DNA from: Lacrimispora xylanisolvens
Lineage (GTDB): Bacteria > Bacillota > Clostridia > Lachnospirales > Lachnospiraceae
Direction: 5' to 3'
Assembly: GCA_017084465.1 (NCBI GenBank)
Contig: CP070896.1
Coordinates: 806,001-870,000 of the forward strand
DNA length: 64,000 bases
The notes beneath the pieces were generated by a model. The model saw nothing but the letters and a program-made list of their open reading frames with translations, was not told where the DNA came from and did no database searches. The position numbers and the translations under genes were made by a program. Of the stretch, positions 37,105 to 46,724 are shown one piece after another. Numbering within the stretch: position 1 is the first letter of the stretch; each line of letters opens with the position of its first letter.

Positions 37105-37907
37105 TTACTTATATACAGCCGTAAAATCCACCAGCTCCACATCATGATCCCTCAGCCACTGTTTTACAGCAGGATCACAGGCTGTCTCCAAATCTCTGCA
37201 TCTTGCTGTTGTCAGGGAAGAATGATCCAGAATGTAGGCGTCCACATATCCCGGGTGGAGATGAATGATGTTAAATTCAAAGGGGCTTGTCAGAATCCCA
37301 AACCGGTCTTCGATAAAATCCTGGGGCGTACAGCCTCTGTTTAAAATTTCCATAGCCATAGGATTGCCCGTCATAATCTCATGAACCGGATACCACCGCT
37401 CTGTCTCCACCTCCGGTTCTGTCATGCAATGAATCTGGAACTCTGCTGCTGCCTTATGAAATCCCTCGCAAACGTTTTATTAATGACTGAATGACCTTCA
37501 AAATGATTGGGCAGATGTCCGGTCAGTTCTTCAAACCGTTTTATCTGGGCAGCCGTTTCCTTATAACAATCCTCTGCCGTGACTACAATATCTCCCAGAC
37601 ATTTCTGGTCCGATTCAGCCTCCCTTTTCCATTTATAAGAGCGGTAAAACTCCCCGTTTTTATCCACAAGTGATGGAATCAAATCCGGATTACTCACCGG
37701 CTTTCCCTGAACAAAATTGGTATGCACAACCAGATTTGCCTCCGGTACTTCTTTCTTTGCAAGCTCCACTCCGTGAATTGCTGCTTCCATATTGCTCATA
37801 AGAGAGAGTACCGTAACGATCCCTTCCCGGTAAGCGTTCACTGCCCCGTAGTTATAACCTTTGCTGAAGCCGAAATCATCAGCTGATACAATCAGTTTTT
37901 TACTCAT
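37105..37907 (-). CDS. ChbG/YdjC-family carbohydrate deacetylase (frameshifted)
   Basis: The joined product is about 267 residues. The N-terminus LIVSADDFGFSKGYNYGAV holds the metal-binding DD, and NLVVHTNF and HFEGH give the histidines of the YdjC site. These enzymes remove acetyl groups from chitooligosaccharides or similar amino sugars. One base is missing near 37460 (GGG or TTT run); adding it gives ARDFHKAAAEFQIHCM. The start overlaps the NagA end by 8 bp, so it belongs to the amino-sugar PTS operon. Confidence 0.85.
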
Positions 37908-39090
37908 GCGGTATCTCCTCCCGTCCCCATTCCTTTAAGAAATCCGGATTAAAAACAGGCCCTTCATCCATATCGTATACCTTTCTGCCCATGACAAATG
38001 TTGCAGCAGCCCGGTAATCATCGGTTATGACTGTAAAATCTGCATTTTTCCCTGCTCTTATGGAACCTTTCTCCTTATCAAAGCCATAGGTTATGCAAGG
38101 ATTTAAGGAAAACATAGGCCAAACGGTTTCCATGGGCATCCCCAACTTTTCTACCAGCACACTCACCCCGAATAAAACAGGCTGGCTGGAACCCATCAGA
38201 CGGCCAGTATCGGTTAACACAAACCCATCTTTTGATACATTGATCGTCATTCCCTGTTCCAATCCACGATAACTTCCTTCCGGAGCACCGGAAAACGGCG
38301 TACAGTCCGATATCATCATGAAATGTTCCGGTTTCTTAATCCTGAAATAAATCTGAAGCATCTCCGGACAAATATGCATTCCGTCACAGATTACCTCACT
38401 TGCCACGTCATCATTTAAAAGTGCTGCTCCCAGCCCTCCCACATCTCTGTGGTGCATGCCGGTCATAACATTGCCTGTATGTGTCGATACGGAAAATCCC
38501 TTCTTATAAGCCCTTTTTGCATCTTCATAATTGGCGTCACTGTGCGCAAGAGCAAGGGTAATTCCTTCTGACAAAAAATATTCGATCACCGGATCTATTC
38601 CTGGTATCTCAGGAGCAAGGGCAACCAGCCTTAACAGTCCTTTCCCATCAGTAACCATCTGCTTTGCAGTATCAATTGACACCTCAGGCCAGCCAGTCTT
38701 AATTCCCTTTTCTCCCGTGCGGTTTAACCACGGTCCTTCACTGTGTATCCCCAGTATCTGAGCTCCTTTTAAATTTTCTGCTGCCGCGTCGGCGACAGCA
38801 GAGATCATGGAAAGACCGGCGGTGGGAAATACACCGGTAATCCCCTGGGATGCACAGCCTTTTAAATATCCGGCTATAGTTTCCCTTGTTCCTTTATCCA
38901 TCAGCCCGTAGCCACAGGTTCCGTGATTGTGGGTATCAAAAATACCCGGTATAATCCTCATGTTTCCATAATCAATCACGTCCTCTGCGTCAGTGCTTTT
39001 CACAAATTCTTTTATTTTTCCTTCCTCAATTACAAGGAAGCCTTCCTTTAAGCCATCCTCCATATAAATTCGTTTTGATTTTATTATCAT
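37900..39090 (-). CDS. nagA: N-acetylglucosamine-6-phosphate deacetylase
   Basis: This 396-residue amidohydrolase has the NagA pattern: PGIFDTHNHGTCGYG, GIHSEGPWLN with the metal-binding Glu, LALAHSDANYED, STHTGNVMTGMHHRD and MISDCTPF. It removes acetate from GlcNAc-6-P in the cytoplasm. It lies between the mannose-type PTS genes and the ChbG-like deacetylase, so the transporter probably brings in an N-acetylated sugar as its phosphate. Intact and of normal length. Confidence 0.93.
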   Translation of the reverse strand: MIIKSKRIYMEDGLKEGFLVIEEGKIKEFVKSTDAEDVIDYGNMRIIPGIFDTHNHGTCGYGLMDKGTRETIAGYLKGCASQGITGVFPTAGLSMISAVADAAAENLKGAQILGIHSEGPWLNRTGEKGIKTGWPEVSIDTAKQMVTDGKGLLRLVALAPEIPGIDPVIEYFLSEGITLALAHSDANYEDAKRAYKKGFSVSTHTGNVMTGMHHRDVGGLGAALLNDDVASEVICDGMHICPEMLQIYFRIKKPEHFMMISDCTPFSGAPEGSYRGLEQGMTINVSKDGFVLTDTGRLMGSSQPVLFGVSVLVEKLGMPMETVWPMFSLNPCITYGFDKEKGSIRAGKNADFTVITDDYRAAATFVMGRKVYDMDEGPVFNPDFLKEWGREEIPHE

Positions 39091-39107
39091 TCGCTGTCCT
39101 TTCTAGA

Positions 39108-39926
39108 TTAGAAAATCCCAATAAAAGCTCCGATAAAGGCAATGGCGAAGATTCCAACGATCAACTGCACCGGACGTCTTCCCTTTTTAATGAGACTCAT
39201 CAAAAACAGTACCAGAATGATGCTTAAAATACCTGGGAAGATGGAGTTTAACACATCTGCCACCACTACGGAAGTCTGGCCCATGTGAATCGTCCAGTTA
39301 AGTGGAACATTGACAATTCCCGCTGTCATGGCTCCCACCATCATGACTCCTAAAATAGAAGCTGACTTTCTAAGAGCCGGCATTAATCCGGAGCTGAAAA
39401 CCTGGTCAATAAATGAGGTTCCATAGATATATCCGAATTTCACACAGAAATATTTTAATACAGACTGAGTCACTCCATAAAGGAGAATGAAAATCGGAAC
39501 TCCCAGGAAATTTCCCTGTGAACAAAGTCCAATGGCTACTCCGGCTGCAATGATTCTAAGACAGTTAAAGAACAGGGAATCGAACATACCAGCCGTTGGT
39601 CCCATCAAAGCCGCCTTGATGCTTTCAATGGTTTTTCCATCAACAGAATTCTTTTCTTTGTGCTCTTTCTCCATGGCATAGGATAAACCTGCGATAAAGG
39701 AGAAAGGAACTGCGTGGGTGTTAAAAAAGTTCTGGTGGCGTGCATATGCCTCTTTTTTCCCATCCGGATCGTCCTTATAAACCTCTTCAATGGCTGGCTG
39801 CATCGTAGTGGTAAAGCCATTGGCCTCCATCTTTGTCATATTGAAAGACAGGAAGGTTAAGTGAGAACGGATGAACATGGATTTTAATACTTTCTTTTCT
39901 GTATTGTCCAATAATCTCTTTTCCAT
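39108..39926 (-). CDS. PTS mannose/fructose/sorbose family EIID
   Basis: This 272-residue protein has the EIID signature with MTKMEANGFTTTMQPAIEEVY, KRHQ-type AYARHQNFFNTH and PTAGMFDSLFFN, and ends in a membrane helix. It forms the transport channel with EIIC. Its start overlaps the EIIC stop as TAATG. Part of a four-gene EIIA-EIIB-EIIC-EIID set. Confidence 0.94.
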   Translation of the reverse strand: MEKRLLDNTEKKVLKSMFIRSHLTFLSFNMTKMEANGFTTTMQPAIEEVYKDDPDGKKEAYARHQNFFNTHAVPFSFIAGLSYAMEKEHKEKNSVDGKTIESIKAALMGPTAGMFDSLFFNCLRIIAAGVAIGLCSQGNFLGVPIFILLYGVTQSVLKYFCVKFGYIYGTSFIDQVFSSGLMPALRKSASILGVMMVGAMTAGIVNVPLNWTIHMGQTSVVVADVLNSIFPGILSIILVLFLMSLIKKGRRPVQLIVGIFAIAFIGAFIGIF

Positions 39927-40732
39927 TAGAAGAAATCCTCCTCTTCCTCAGATGGCTTCTGCTCGGCAGCCACCCTCATATTTTTCATATCGATCAGCTG
40001 CTTTTCATAGAAGAACATGGTGATTGCGATGGCAGCGCCGATAATGGCAATTGATAAGGAATCCATTTTTAAAATCTTCGCCATAATATATCCTACAAAG
40101 AAGAAGCTGGCTACTTCTTTTGACCAGATCATGGAAATCAGGATTGCAAATCCCACTGCAACCATCATACTGGAAGCAGCTGTAAGGCCTGTCATAAAGA
40201 ATGCAGGAAGTGCATTTAAAGCCTGGTTTAAACCGGTTACTCCATAAGCAATGCCAAGGAAAATAATGATGACATTGGGAAGCGGATAAATAAGTCCGGA
40301 AAATACAAGGTTCTGAGCAAGAAAGCTTCCTGGTTTCCCGGATACTGCAAGTCTTTCCCAATAAGGTGCCAATGCGGAACTGACAGATAGGAAAATACTT
40401 GATAAGGAAGCCATAACAGTTCCGATAGGAAGGGCAATGGCAAGTCCGGTTTCCACATCAGAGCCGGTTAATACGGTATAGCAAACTGCTACAATACTGG
40501 CGGATAGCGCATCTGCCGGAACAGAACCTCCAATGGCTGAGATCCCCATAAATATGGACTCTAAGGATGCTCCCATGATAATGCCGGTATGAAAATCACC
40601 CAGTAAAAGTCCCAGGATCGGAGCCACCACAATAGGACGGTTCAGACACTGCCATGATAAAATATAAGGATCCATAACATAGAAAAACCAATACGTAAGA
40701 GTACCAATGATTGCAACTGTCATAACGGACAT
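39926..40732 (-). CDS. PTS mannose family EIIC
   Basis: This 268-residue protein has about eight membrane helices and family features: LNRPIVVAPILGLLLGDFHT and GASLESIFMGISAIGGSVPAD. It forms the sugar channel with EIID. A GGAGG site supports the start at 40732. The cytoplasmic tail ends with a run of acidic residues. Confidence 0.94.
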   Translation of the reverse strand: MSVMTVAIIGTLTYWFFYVMDPYILSWQCLNRPIVVAPILGLLLGDFHTGIIMGASLESIFMGISAIGGSVPADALSASIVAVCYTVLTGSDVETGLAIALPIGTVMASLSSIFLSVSSALAPYWERLAVSGKPGSFLAQNLVFSGLIYPLPNVIIIFLGIAYGVTGLNQALNALPAFFMTGLTAASSMMVAVGFAILISMIWSKEVASFFFVGYIMAKILKMDSLSIAIIGAAIAITMFFYEKQLIDMKNMRVAAEQKPSEEEEDFF

Positions 40733-40745
40733 AATCCTTCCCTCC

Positions 40746-41237
40746 TTAGCTAAGTACTTTTAATAGTTCCTCCGGAGTGTCATCCGGAACTGTCTGGTAA
40801 TTACATTTGATACCTGTTTCCACCACCTTCTTTAAATCCATAACCTCATTGTCATATGCATATAAATTCTTCCGGTAGGTTTTCCTCTGCTCTCCGTCCA
40901 CTTTCGGTGCAACTCTTCCGTAATTTCCTACATTTACAAGGGGAATATCTGCAACCTGTGTTACTACTTTTAAAAGTGCAGAGGGATTGCTTACAATTAC
41001 AAGTATCTTATGATCTGCTGCCTTGGGATTCTTTAACAGTTCTATGGCTGCGTCCACATCTTTAATTGCGGTTTTTGCCGTAGGCGGAGCCGCCATCATT
41101 AAGGATTTTTGAATCAGGGGATTTGCTGCTGCCTCATCGTCAGCCACCACAATTCTGTCCACTCCCGTATGCTGGGACCATTTAATTGCTACCTGTCCAT
41201 GAATCAGTCTCTCATCCAGTCTAATCATTACGATCAT
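40746..41237 (-). CDS. PTS mannose family EIIB
   Basis: This 163-residue protein has the EIIB pattern MIVMIRLDERLIHGQVAIKW, with the phosphorylated His in RLIHGQV, and VNVGNYGR in the central region. It passes phosphate from EIIA to the incoming sugar. Placed between EIIA (15 bp upstream) and EIIC (13 bp downstream). Confidence 0.94.
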   Translation of the reverse strand: MIVMIRLDERLIHGQVAIKWSQHTGVDRIVVADDEAAANPLIQKSLMMAAPPTAKTAIKDVDAAIELLKNPKAADHKILVIVSNPSALLKVVTQVADIPLVNVGNYGRVAPKVDGEQRKTYRKNLYAYDNEVMDLKKVVETGIKCNYQTVPDDTPEELLKVLS

Positions 41238-41252
41238 AATTTCACGCTCCTT

Positions 41253-41660
41253 TTAAAAAAAATCTTCTTCCTGGGAAATCGTTTCTTTTTCCAGATCTAC
41301 AATACAAAGCATTTCTCTGCTCTGTGCGATCAATTCATTCAGTTCTTCTCTTGAAATACATTCTCTGCCAGCCAGCCCGATCATCAGCGCCAGGTTAGCA
41401 CCGGCAATTAACGTGGTATCCGGCCGGTCAAGGAACAGGCTCATGGCCTGGTTCACACTGCTTCCGTAAAGATCAGAGATAAGTAAAACCTGTTCTCCTT
41501 CATTAACCGTTTCAAAAAACTTCTCCAGCTGTTCCTGAACGGAACGTTCATCCACATATGCGTCAAAAACAGTAATGTTGTCACATTTGCCATACAATAT
41601 CTCCATGGAACTTTTTAAACCGCTAGCCAGATGACCATGTGACGATACGAATAGTTTCAT
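41253..41660 (-). CDS. PTS mannose family EIIA
   Basis: This 135-residue protein has the EIIA-Man fold with the active His in VSSHGHLASGLKSSME and LLISDLYGSSVNQAM. First gene of the PTS operon. A promoter should lie in 41661-41740; the PRD regulator gene upstream ends in a terminator there. Confidence 0.93.
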   Translation of the reverse strand: MKLFVSSHGHLASGLKSSMEILYGKCDNITVFDAYVDERSVQEQLEKFFETVNEGEQVLLISDLYGSSVNQAMSLFLDRPDTTLIAGANLALMIGLAGRECISREELNELIAQSREMLCIVDLEKETISQEEDFF

Positions 41661-41740
41661 CTTCTCTCTCCTCCTTTGATAGCTTTATTATAATACTTAA
41701 ACTTCCTTTTTTCTATGCTCGTATTTGTTCCAAATAAGTG

Positions 41741-41771
41741 AAAAGCACTAATTACCGAACGGAATTAGTGC
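41741..41771 (-). terminator. Terminator of the PRD regulator gene
   Basis: GCACTAATT and AATTAGTGC pair over 9 bp; on the minus strand TTTT follows. It sits 20 bp after the regulator stop. The other strand also shows a T run, so it may work both ways. Confidence 0.82.
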
Positions 41772-41790
41772 AATTTTTAGCATGGATTTA

Positions 41791-43764
41791 TTATTCATAT
41801 TTGATGCATTTTTCAATCATCTCAAACAATACAGGCCTTCCCCGTTCAGAAAATGCTTTCATATTAGAATTCTCTGAAAACAACTTTCTAAAACTGTTCT
41901 CATACGCCTTCACTTTCTTCCAGTCACCCTTCCAGTCTGCAGAAAGGAACAACAGATACTCCACTTCTTTCCCTCTCCAGGTACCGGATTCAGTCAGACA
42001 GTACAGTTCCATACACTCTTTTTCGCAAAGGGAGTAAGGAAGATAAAGCATCACAGACTTTGCAGACAAATATCCGGTATCGTAAAAGCTTGCTTTCTCT
42101 AAATATTCCTGAATCTTCTCCCTTTCTGAAGCAGTTTTTCCATGACGGAATGCAAGAAACTGAAGGAATTGCAATTCATCGGTATAAAGGTAATTTTTGT
42201 TGATTTCAATTTCACTGGAAGGCGGAATCAGTGCTTCTGTCTGGTATGCCCTGATTAACTGCCGGTTAAAGAGCTGGTCCATTTCCTTCTCGCTGCTTAA
42301 GGTATGGATGACACAGCAGGGAAGATCATAGTGATAGGCTATCTCGCTGGTATCCGTTAATACAGCATCATACTCCTCCTGATTCATTCCACGTATCTCA
42401 TATAGTTCTGCGATTGTAAAGGACTCCACCAGATGTTTGTATCTTTTTACGATTCTTTTTTGAATAATTTCATTCAGGCCTAATCCATTGGAATTGACTA
42501 AAAGCAGTCTCTGTGGTCTTAAGTCATATTCGGTGAGAGATGCCATTTTAAATATCAGGGAAGCCATCTGGGAATAAAACGACACCGAAATGGTAACATT
42601 CAGACGATCCTGCAAAAAGCCTGCAGCTGTACAGGCCAGTGCGGCTGATACAGGGCTGTTAAACGCCTGATTTTCGTAATCATACCAGAAACGGTACTGC
42701 CCCTCCAGACCAAAGTGTATGTTGATGAAAAGGGAGATCAAAAGACTTAACAGTTCTTTTTCTGCCCAGGGAAAACAAAGAAGATCAATCCCGCAGGTAT
42801 GTTTCATATAATCCTCAAGTTCTCTCATTATATTCAAGGCATCTTCATAAAAGAGAGCGTATTCCTCCCGGGGCTGCTTAACATTCCACATATCCCTGCA
42901 GGACATCAGATATACTGCCAGAAATACAGTCTCTTCTTCCGGTAAATCAAATCCTGAAAAGCTGCTTTTTAATTTGTTGTAAATCTCACTGGCTACTGCA
43001 AACTCGTCTGATCCTTTCACCTCTTCTTTCCAGACATCCGGCAGCTTTATACGGTAACCTGCATTGCAGCGGTTCCTGACGATAATAAAATAAATAGCGA
43101 GGCGCTGGGTGTTGGTGTCTGTCACTTTGATCCGGGATTCTCTTAATACTTTAAGAAAAACGTGTCGGATATCCTGCCGTTCCTCGTATCCGCACTCCGT
43201 CCATTTGGCATACTCCATTCCGGCATTGTCTAATAATACTTTATGAAAATGGACAGCAAACAACTCAGTCATGGCAATTCGCATGTGATATTCCGTACCA
43301 AAGGCACGTATCCCAAGACCAGGCTTACTTTCCGTCTCAAGGTGATAGCTTTTCAAAAAATTCATTACATTGTTGACCGCTTCTCTTATGGCACTTCTTG
43401 ATAAATAAAGCTCATCTGCAATGTCCTCAAGCTTTGCAAAGCGGGAGGAAGAAACCAGCTTTCTTGCAATATAAAGAAATCTTGCATTGTCATCGGAACC
43501 GAAGTTATTGGTCAGACTGGACTGAAGCGAGAGAGGTTCAAAATACCGGTCAAACAATTCCCGGTCTTTCACCAGAATGGAATATCCTTCATTGCGCTTG
43601 GCAAAAAGTTCTGCTCCATACTTTGGCAAAATGGATTTTACTTCTAACATCTCATACTTTACAGTGCGGGCGCTGACAGACAGTCTTTTGGCCAGTTCAT
43701 CTGTGGTTAACGGACCTTCACTGACTGCCAGCTGGTAGATGATGCTTTCCTGTCTCCGTTTCAT
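41791..43764 (-). CDS. PRD-domain transcriptional activator/antiterminator (BglG/LicR type) for the PTS
   Basis: This 657-residue regulator has an N-terminal HTH_11 (LTTDELAKRLSVSARTVKYE) and a second HTH (AKLEDIADELYLSRSAIREA). Two PRD domains follow, with conserved His in the first (FAVHFHKVLL), then an EIIB-like part and a C-terminal EIIA-like part with HGKTASEREKIQ. PTS phosphorylation of PRD histidines sets its activity. It lies directly upstream of the mannose-type PTS operon in the same orientation and probably controls it. Confidence 0.88.
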   Translation of the reverse strand: MKRRQESIIYQLAVSEGPLTTDELAKRLSVSARTVKYEMLEVKSILPKYGAELFAKRNEGYSILVKDRELFDRYFEPLSLQSSLTNNFGSDDNARFLYIARKLVSSSRFAKLEDIADELYLSRSAIREAVNNVMNFLKSYHLETESKPGLGIRAFGTEYHMRIAMTELFAVHFHKVLLDNAGMEYAKWTECGYEERQDIRHVFLKVLRESRIKVTDTNTQRLAIYFIIVRNRCNAGYRIKLPDVWKEEVKGSDEFAVASEIYNKLKSSFSGFDLPEEETVFLAVYLMSCRDMWNVKQPREEYALFYEDALNIMRELEDYMKHTCGIDLLCFPWAEKELLSLLISLFINIHFGLEGQYRFWYDYENQAFNSPVSAALACTAAGFLQDRLNVTISVSFYSQMASLIFKMASLTEYDLRPQRLLLVNSNGLGLNEIIQKRIVKRYKHLVESFTIAELYEIRGMNQEEYDAVLTDTSEIAYHYDLPCCVIHTLSSEKEMDQLFNRQLIRAYQTEALIPPSSEIEINKNYLYTDELQFLQFLAFRHGKTASEREKIQEYLEKASFYDTGYLSAKSVMLYLPYSLCEKECMELYCLTESGTWRGKEVEYLLFLSADWKGDWKKVKAYENSFRKLFSENSNMKAFSERGRPVLFEMIEKCIKYE

Positions 43765-43833
43765 TTCGTTACCTCCTGTATCAATCCATTATAACAAAAA
43801 TAATCCATTGCAGCATGAATTTTTAAACACAAA

Positions 43834-43875
43834 AAAAGAATGGAATAAAACAACTGATTCCAGTTATTTTACCCC
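43834..43875 (-). terminator. Terminator of the stress operon
   Basis: On the minus strand GGGGTAAAATAACTG pairs with CAGTTGTTTTATTCC across a GAAT loop and is followed by ATTCTTTTTTTG. It ends the operon after the last hemerythrin gene. Confidence 0.88.
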
Positions 43876-43885
43876 ACTCCGCTTT

Positions 43886-44290
43886 TTATACCAGCCGGTA
43901 TAAATCTTTTTCTTCTTTTTCCATACGCTGCTCGATGGACTGTATGATTCCTTTTGATTCATTTAAAAATCGATCTCTGTCAGAGAGTATTTTTATTTTT
44001 GTATTAAAGCTGTTTTTAAAATCTGTGAAAACAGCCAGAAGATTTCCCATCTCATTTTGGTATTCATGGGCTTTTCTCACCAGATTTTCATCACTTCCCC
44101 GGAAAAAGGAAGGGTATAAATACTGATCTTCGGAAGTCAGATGAATATTTAACTTACCGGCAAGGCCGCTGACGTGGAATGCCAGCTCTGTGGCATTCTG
44201 TTCCAGATCCTGCTTTGCCAGAAGTTTTTTCAGTTCTGCCAGCTCTTCTCTGATTCTGTCATGCTGCTCTAAATAATGCTTTAATTCCAT
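43886..44290 (-). CDS. Hemerythrin-domain protein
   Basis: This protein of about 134 residues is all-helical with a hemerythrin cation-binding pattern: HYLEQHDRIREEL, NIHLTSEDQYLYPSFF and a late MEKEEKDLYRL. Such proteins bind O2, NO or store iron through a di-iron site. The ATG at 44290 fits the GAGGGG site better than one three codons upstream. It is the last gene of the Crp-linked stress operon. Confidence 0.83.
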   Translation of the reverse strand: MELKHYLEQHDRIREELAELKKLLAKQDLEQNATELAFHVSGLAGKLNIHLTSEDQYLYPSFFRGSDENLVRKAHEYQNEMGNLLAVFTDFKNSFNTKIKILSDRDRFLNESKGIIQSIEQRMEKEEKDLYRLV

Positions 44291-44332
44291 GGGTAACATT
44301 CCCCTCTTTTGTATAATAGAAGCCGGGTACTA

Positions 44333-44881
44333 TTATGCCAGCTTGCTGCGAAGCCAGTTCTCGTAGTGGTCCTGTACTCCGTCTTTTCTTGCCTGAATTT
44401 CAAAATTCTCAGTCTCTGTATCCACATCATTCATTTTATCTGCGGGAAGAGCGCGGGCAGCAAAGGCATAGGCAGCCTGATCTTCTTTTTCTATATGACG
44501 CTGTAATAATGCGCCGTAGCCTATAGCATTGGAGATGATATCCAGCTTGTGGTCAGTCACAGGATCTTTTTCATATTCTTCGATTGCTGCTTCCAGCTGG
44601 GTCAGATGGAGTCTTCCCAGATCGTGTTCCACCAGCATTCCGTTACGGATCAGCTTATCGGCAACAGGACCCATATTCTCCATCATAATACGGAACAGAA
44701 TTTTTTCTTCCTTTCCATGATGATGCTTGTCTGCATAATTTCTGCCAAAGTCAATGCATTCTCTAAGTAGAGCTCCGTCTACTTCTCCGCCCTCAACAAT
44801 ACCAGCACAGATCTTTCTTAAAAAACCGTTGAAAGCCAGAATATTTTCATGTTCCTTCATTAAAATATCGATTCCATTCAT
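44333..44881 (-). CDS. Hemerythrin-domain protein, larger
   Basis: This 182-residue hemerythrin has the di-iron ligands visible in LMKEHENILAFN, KHHHGKEEKILF, MLVEHDLGRLH and RHIEKEDQAAY. It resembles YtfE/RIC-like and DUF438-associated hemerythrins that handle NO or repair Fe-S centres. Its start overlaps the stop of the preceding unknown gene. A short C-terminal tail (HYENWLRSKLA) follows the domain. Confidence 0.88.
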   Translation of the reverse strand: MNGIDILMKEHENILAFNGFLRKICAGIVEGGEVDGALLRECIDFGRNYADKHHHGKEEKILFRIMMENMGPVADKLIRNGMLVEHDLGRLHLTQLEAAIEEYEKDPVTDHKLDIISNAIGYGALLQRHIEKEDQAAYAFAARALPADKMNDVDTETENFEIQARKDGVQDHYENWLRSKLA

Positions 44882-45489
44882 TAGCGGCTCCTTAATTCAT
44901 ACTCCTGATTTCCAGTATGATGAAATTGTACACTTGAACCTTCAAACATTCCCTGGATCAGAGCTTCTCTCAGTTCATAGTAGTTGCTTACATCTCCGTG
45001 GATCATATCCCAGTATGGCTGGTGTATTTCCACTGCGTGACGATAGGCCAGAAGATCCGGTTCTTCCTTTACAAGCTGATTCACTCTGTCACAGGGCATA
45101 CCGTTTAATAACGTATTTTCCAGATGATCATAGGCCTGTTTTACAGATAAATTCCCACTTGCGCTGTGGTTCTTTCCGAATTCCTTTACTGCCTGTTTCA
45201 TTTCATCAAGACGTGTGGAATCTTCTTCTAAAAGAGTTGTAACAGCATAAGCAAGGCGGTTTTCCACCAGGCTTACCCGCTCCTGAAGCCATCCGTGAAT
45301 GTTATCTGTATTGATGTTATCCTCTAAATTACCTGTTTCCAGAGTCCCGTATCTGGAAGCCAGCTTCTCACTTAATCCCTTAGTCCAGCTCTTTTCATCT
45401 GCGTAAGCGGCAATTGCATCTGTCATTGCGTTCTGAAGCAGGATTTTATTATATAACCAGGTGTGAATCGGTCCTAAAAATGCACTCAT
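44881..45489 (-). CDS. Conserved hypothetical protein of the hemerythrin operon
   Basis: This 202-residue soluble, helical protein begins SAFLGPIHTWLYNKILLQ and contains several His/Glu pairs (NIHGWLQERV, YRHAVEIHQPYWDMIHGD). I have no confident family name. Position between DUF1858 and a hemerythrin gene, with a direct overlap to the latter, suggests a joint role in redox or NO stress. The spaced His and Glu residues could bind a metal, but no known motif is evident. Confidence 0.75.
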   Translation of the reverse strand: MSAFLGPIHTWLYNKILLQNAMTDAIAAYADEKSWTKGLSEKLASRYGTLETGNLEDNINTDNIHGWLQERVSLVENRLAYAVTTLLEEDSTRLDEMKQAVKEFGKNHSASGNLSVKQAYDHLENTLLNGMPCDRVNQLVKEEPDLLAYRHAVEIHQPYWDMIHGDVSNYYELREALIQGMFEGSSVQFHHTGNQEYELRSR

Positions 45490-45505
45490 TTCATTCCTCT
45501 TTTCT

Positions 45506-45688
45506 CTATTTGTTTAATTGTTCCAGCACTTCGTCCGCATCAAGTCCGTGAACCATGCAGGCATCCTCTAAGGATTCCATCTGAGAAGATGGGCAGCCAA
45601 GGCAGTGCATTCCGCAACCCATTAAAATTTCTGCTGCTTCCGGTTTGCTTCTTAAAATTTCTCCAATATACATTTCTTTCGTTATCAT
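45506..45688 (-). CDS. DUF1858 small protein
   Basis: This 60-residue protein fits DUF1858 (ITKEMYIGEILRSKPEAAEI), with a CGMHCLGCP cysteine cluster that may hold an Fe-S centre. Stand-alone members often occur beside Hcp and hemerythrin genes in anaerobes. A GGAGGAAG ribosome site precedes the start. Role inferred from context. Confidence 0.85.
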   Translation of the reverse strand: MITKEMYIGEILRSKPEAAEILMGCGMHCLGCPSSQMESLEDACMVHGLDADEVLEQLNK

Positions 45689-45703
45689 TATTTCTTCCTC
45701 CTG

Positions 45704-46369
45704 TTAATTGAATGTTGTTAAATTCTCGGTTATTTTTCTTAAATCTTCCTCTGGCATGGGAATCAGGGAAATGTTATGATCTTCTCCCAGAATTGCCAGT
45801 ATATTACGTGTAATAAGTTTCTCCATGGATTCATAATCCGGTACTATAATAAAGGAGCTTTTCTGGCTTACGTCTGCTTCTTTGCAGATAAGATTCATCT
45901 CTGCCGCTTCTTTAGCAACCGGAATAAGATCTTCCATAGTTAAGTCATAGCTTATGATAGACAAAGCTTTGTAAAAGAATTCATTTATTTTTTCATTTTG
46001 ATCTCCCTTTACCAAGGCAGGAAGAGCATAAACTGCAATTCCTTTGATAGAGGATAAAATCAAAGACTTTAAAAAGCGAATGTCTTCATCAGCTGCCCAG
46101 ATGTTTTTTATGTCGTAATCTGAAGTATTACCACAGACACTTTTACAAACGGCACAGCCCGGTGCGATCCTGTCTTTTTCCCTTCTGACCCTTAAAAGCA
46201 TGTCTGACAGGGCCTGATCATCAAAGCCTGCATCGGCGATAGTTGTGATTAAACCTTCCATCAGAAGTCTGGTTACGGCTGTCTGGCGGATATTCATCTT
46301 ACACGCTTTTGCCAGACCGATGAGGGATCCAGTCAGCTCATCTGATAAACCGGACATTTGATTTTCCAT
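45704..46369 (-). CDS. Hcp-like protein (N-terminal part of hybrid-cluster protein family)
   Basis: This 221-residue protein resembles the helical N-terminal domain of hydroxylamine reductase/Hcp: SLILSSIKGIAVYALPALVK followed by NEFFYKALSIISYDLTMEDL. It has a CAVCKSVCG cluster. It lacks the large hybrid-cluster-binding C-terminal part of Hcp (about 550 residues in full). It may be a short Fe-S electron carrier or sensor. The similarity is judged by eye. Operon mates (hemerythrins, DUF1858, Crp-type regulator) support a nitrosative-stress role. Confidence 0.6.
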   Translation of the reverse strand: MENQMSGLSDELTGSLIGLAKACKMNIRQTAVTRLLMEGLITTIADAGFDDQALSDMLLRVRREKDRIAPGCAVCKSVCGNTSDYDIKNIWAADEDIRFLKSLILSSIKGIAVYALPALVKGDQNEKINEFFYKALSIISYDLTMEDLIPVAKEAAEMNLICKEADVSQKSSFIIVPDYESMEKLITRNILAILGEDHNISLIPMPEEDLRKITENLTTFN

Positions 46370-46388
46370 TTCTTTGTACTGCCTTTCT

Positions 46389-46724
46389 TTAAAATATTAC
46401 TACCAAAGACATCTTAAAACTTTCCTGCCCATACACAGCATGAGGCTTTTTCGCCGGCATGACCAGGGTTTCCCCTTCGTTTAAAATAAACTCGGTTCCA
46501 TCTACCGTAAACTTTCCTGTTCCTTCTAAGACTGTAACCATGGCATCTCCATTGGATTCATGGGTACTGATCTCTTCTCCTTTATCAAAGGCAAACAAGG
46601 TGACGCTGACTGACTGATTCTGTACCAGAGTCTTGCTTACGATCTGGCCCCTTTGAATCTCAACTAAATCTGCTAACTTTAGAATTTCTTCCTGTGCTAT
46701 ATTTTTTAAGAGTTTCTCTGACAT
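46389..46724 (-). CDS. Cupin-domain protein
   Basis: This 111-residue single-domain cupin has GEEISTHESNGDAMVTVLEG and GETLVMPAKKPHAVYG. The metal histidines are partly present (H in STHE and in KPHAV). It is the first gene of the stress operon, divergent from the Crp-type regulator. Small cupins like this often accompany Fnr-like regulators in anaerobes. Exact role unknown. Confidence 0.87.
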   Translation of the reverse strand: MSEKLLKNIAQEEILKLADLVEIQRGQIVSKTLVQNQSVSVTLFAFDKGEEISTHESNGDAMVTVLEGTGKFTVDGTEFILNEGETLVMPAKKPHAVYGQESFKMSLVVIF

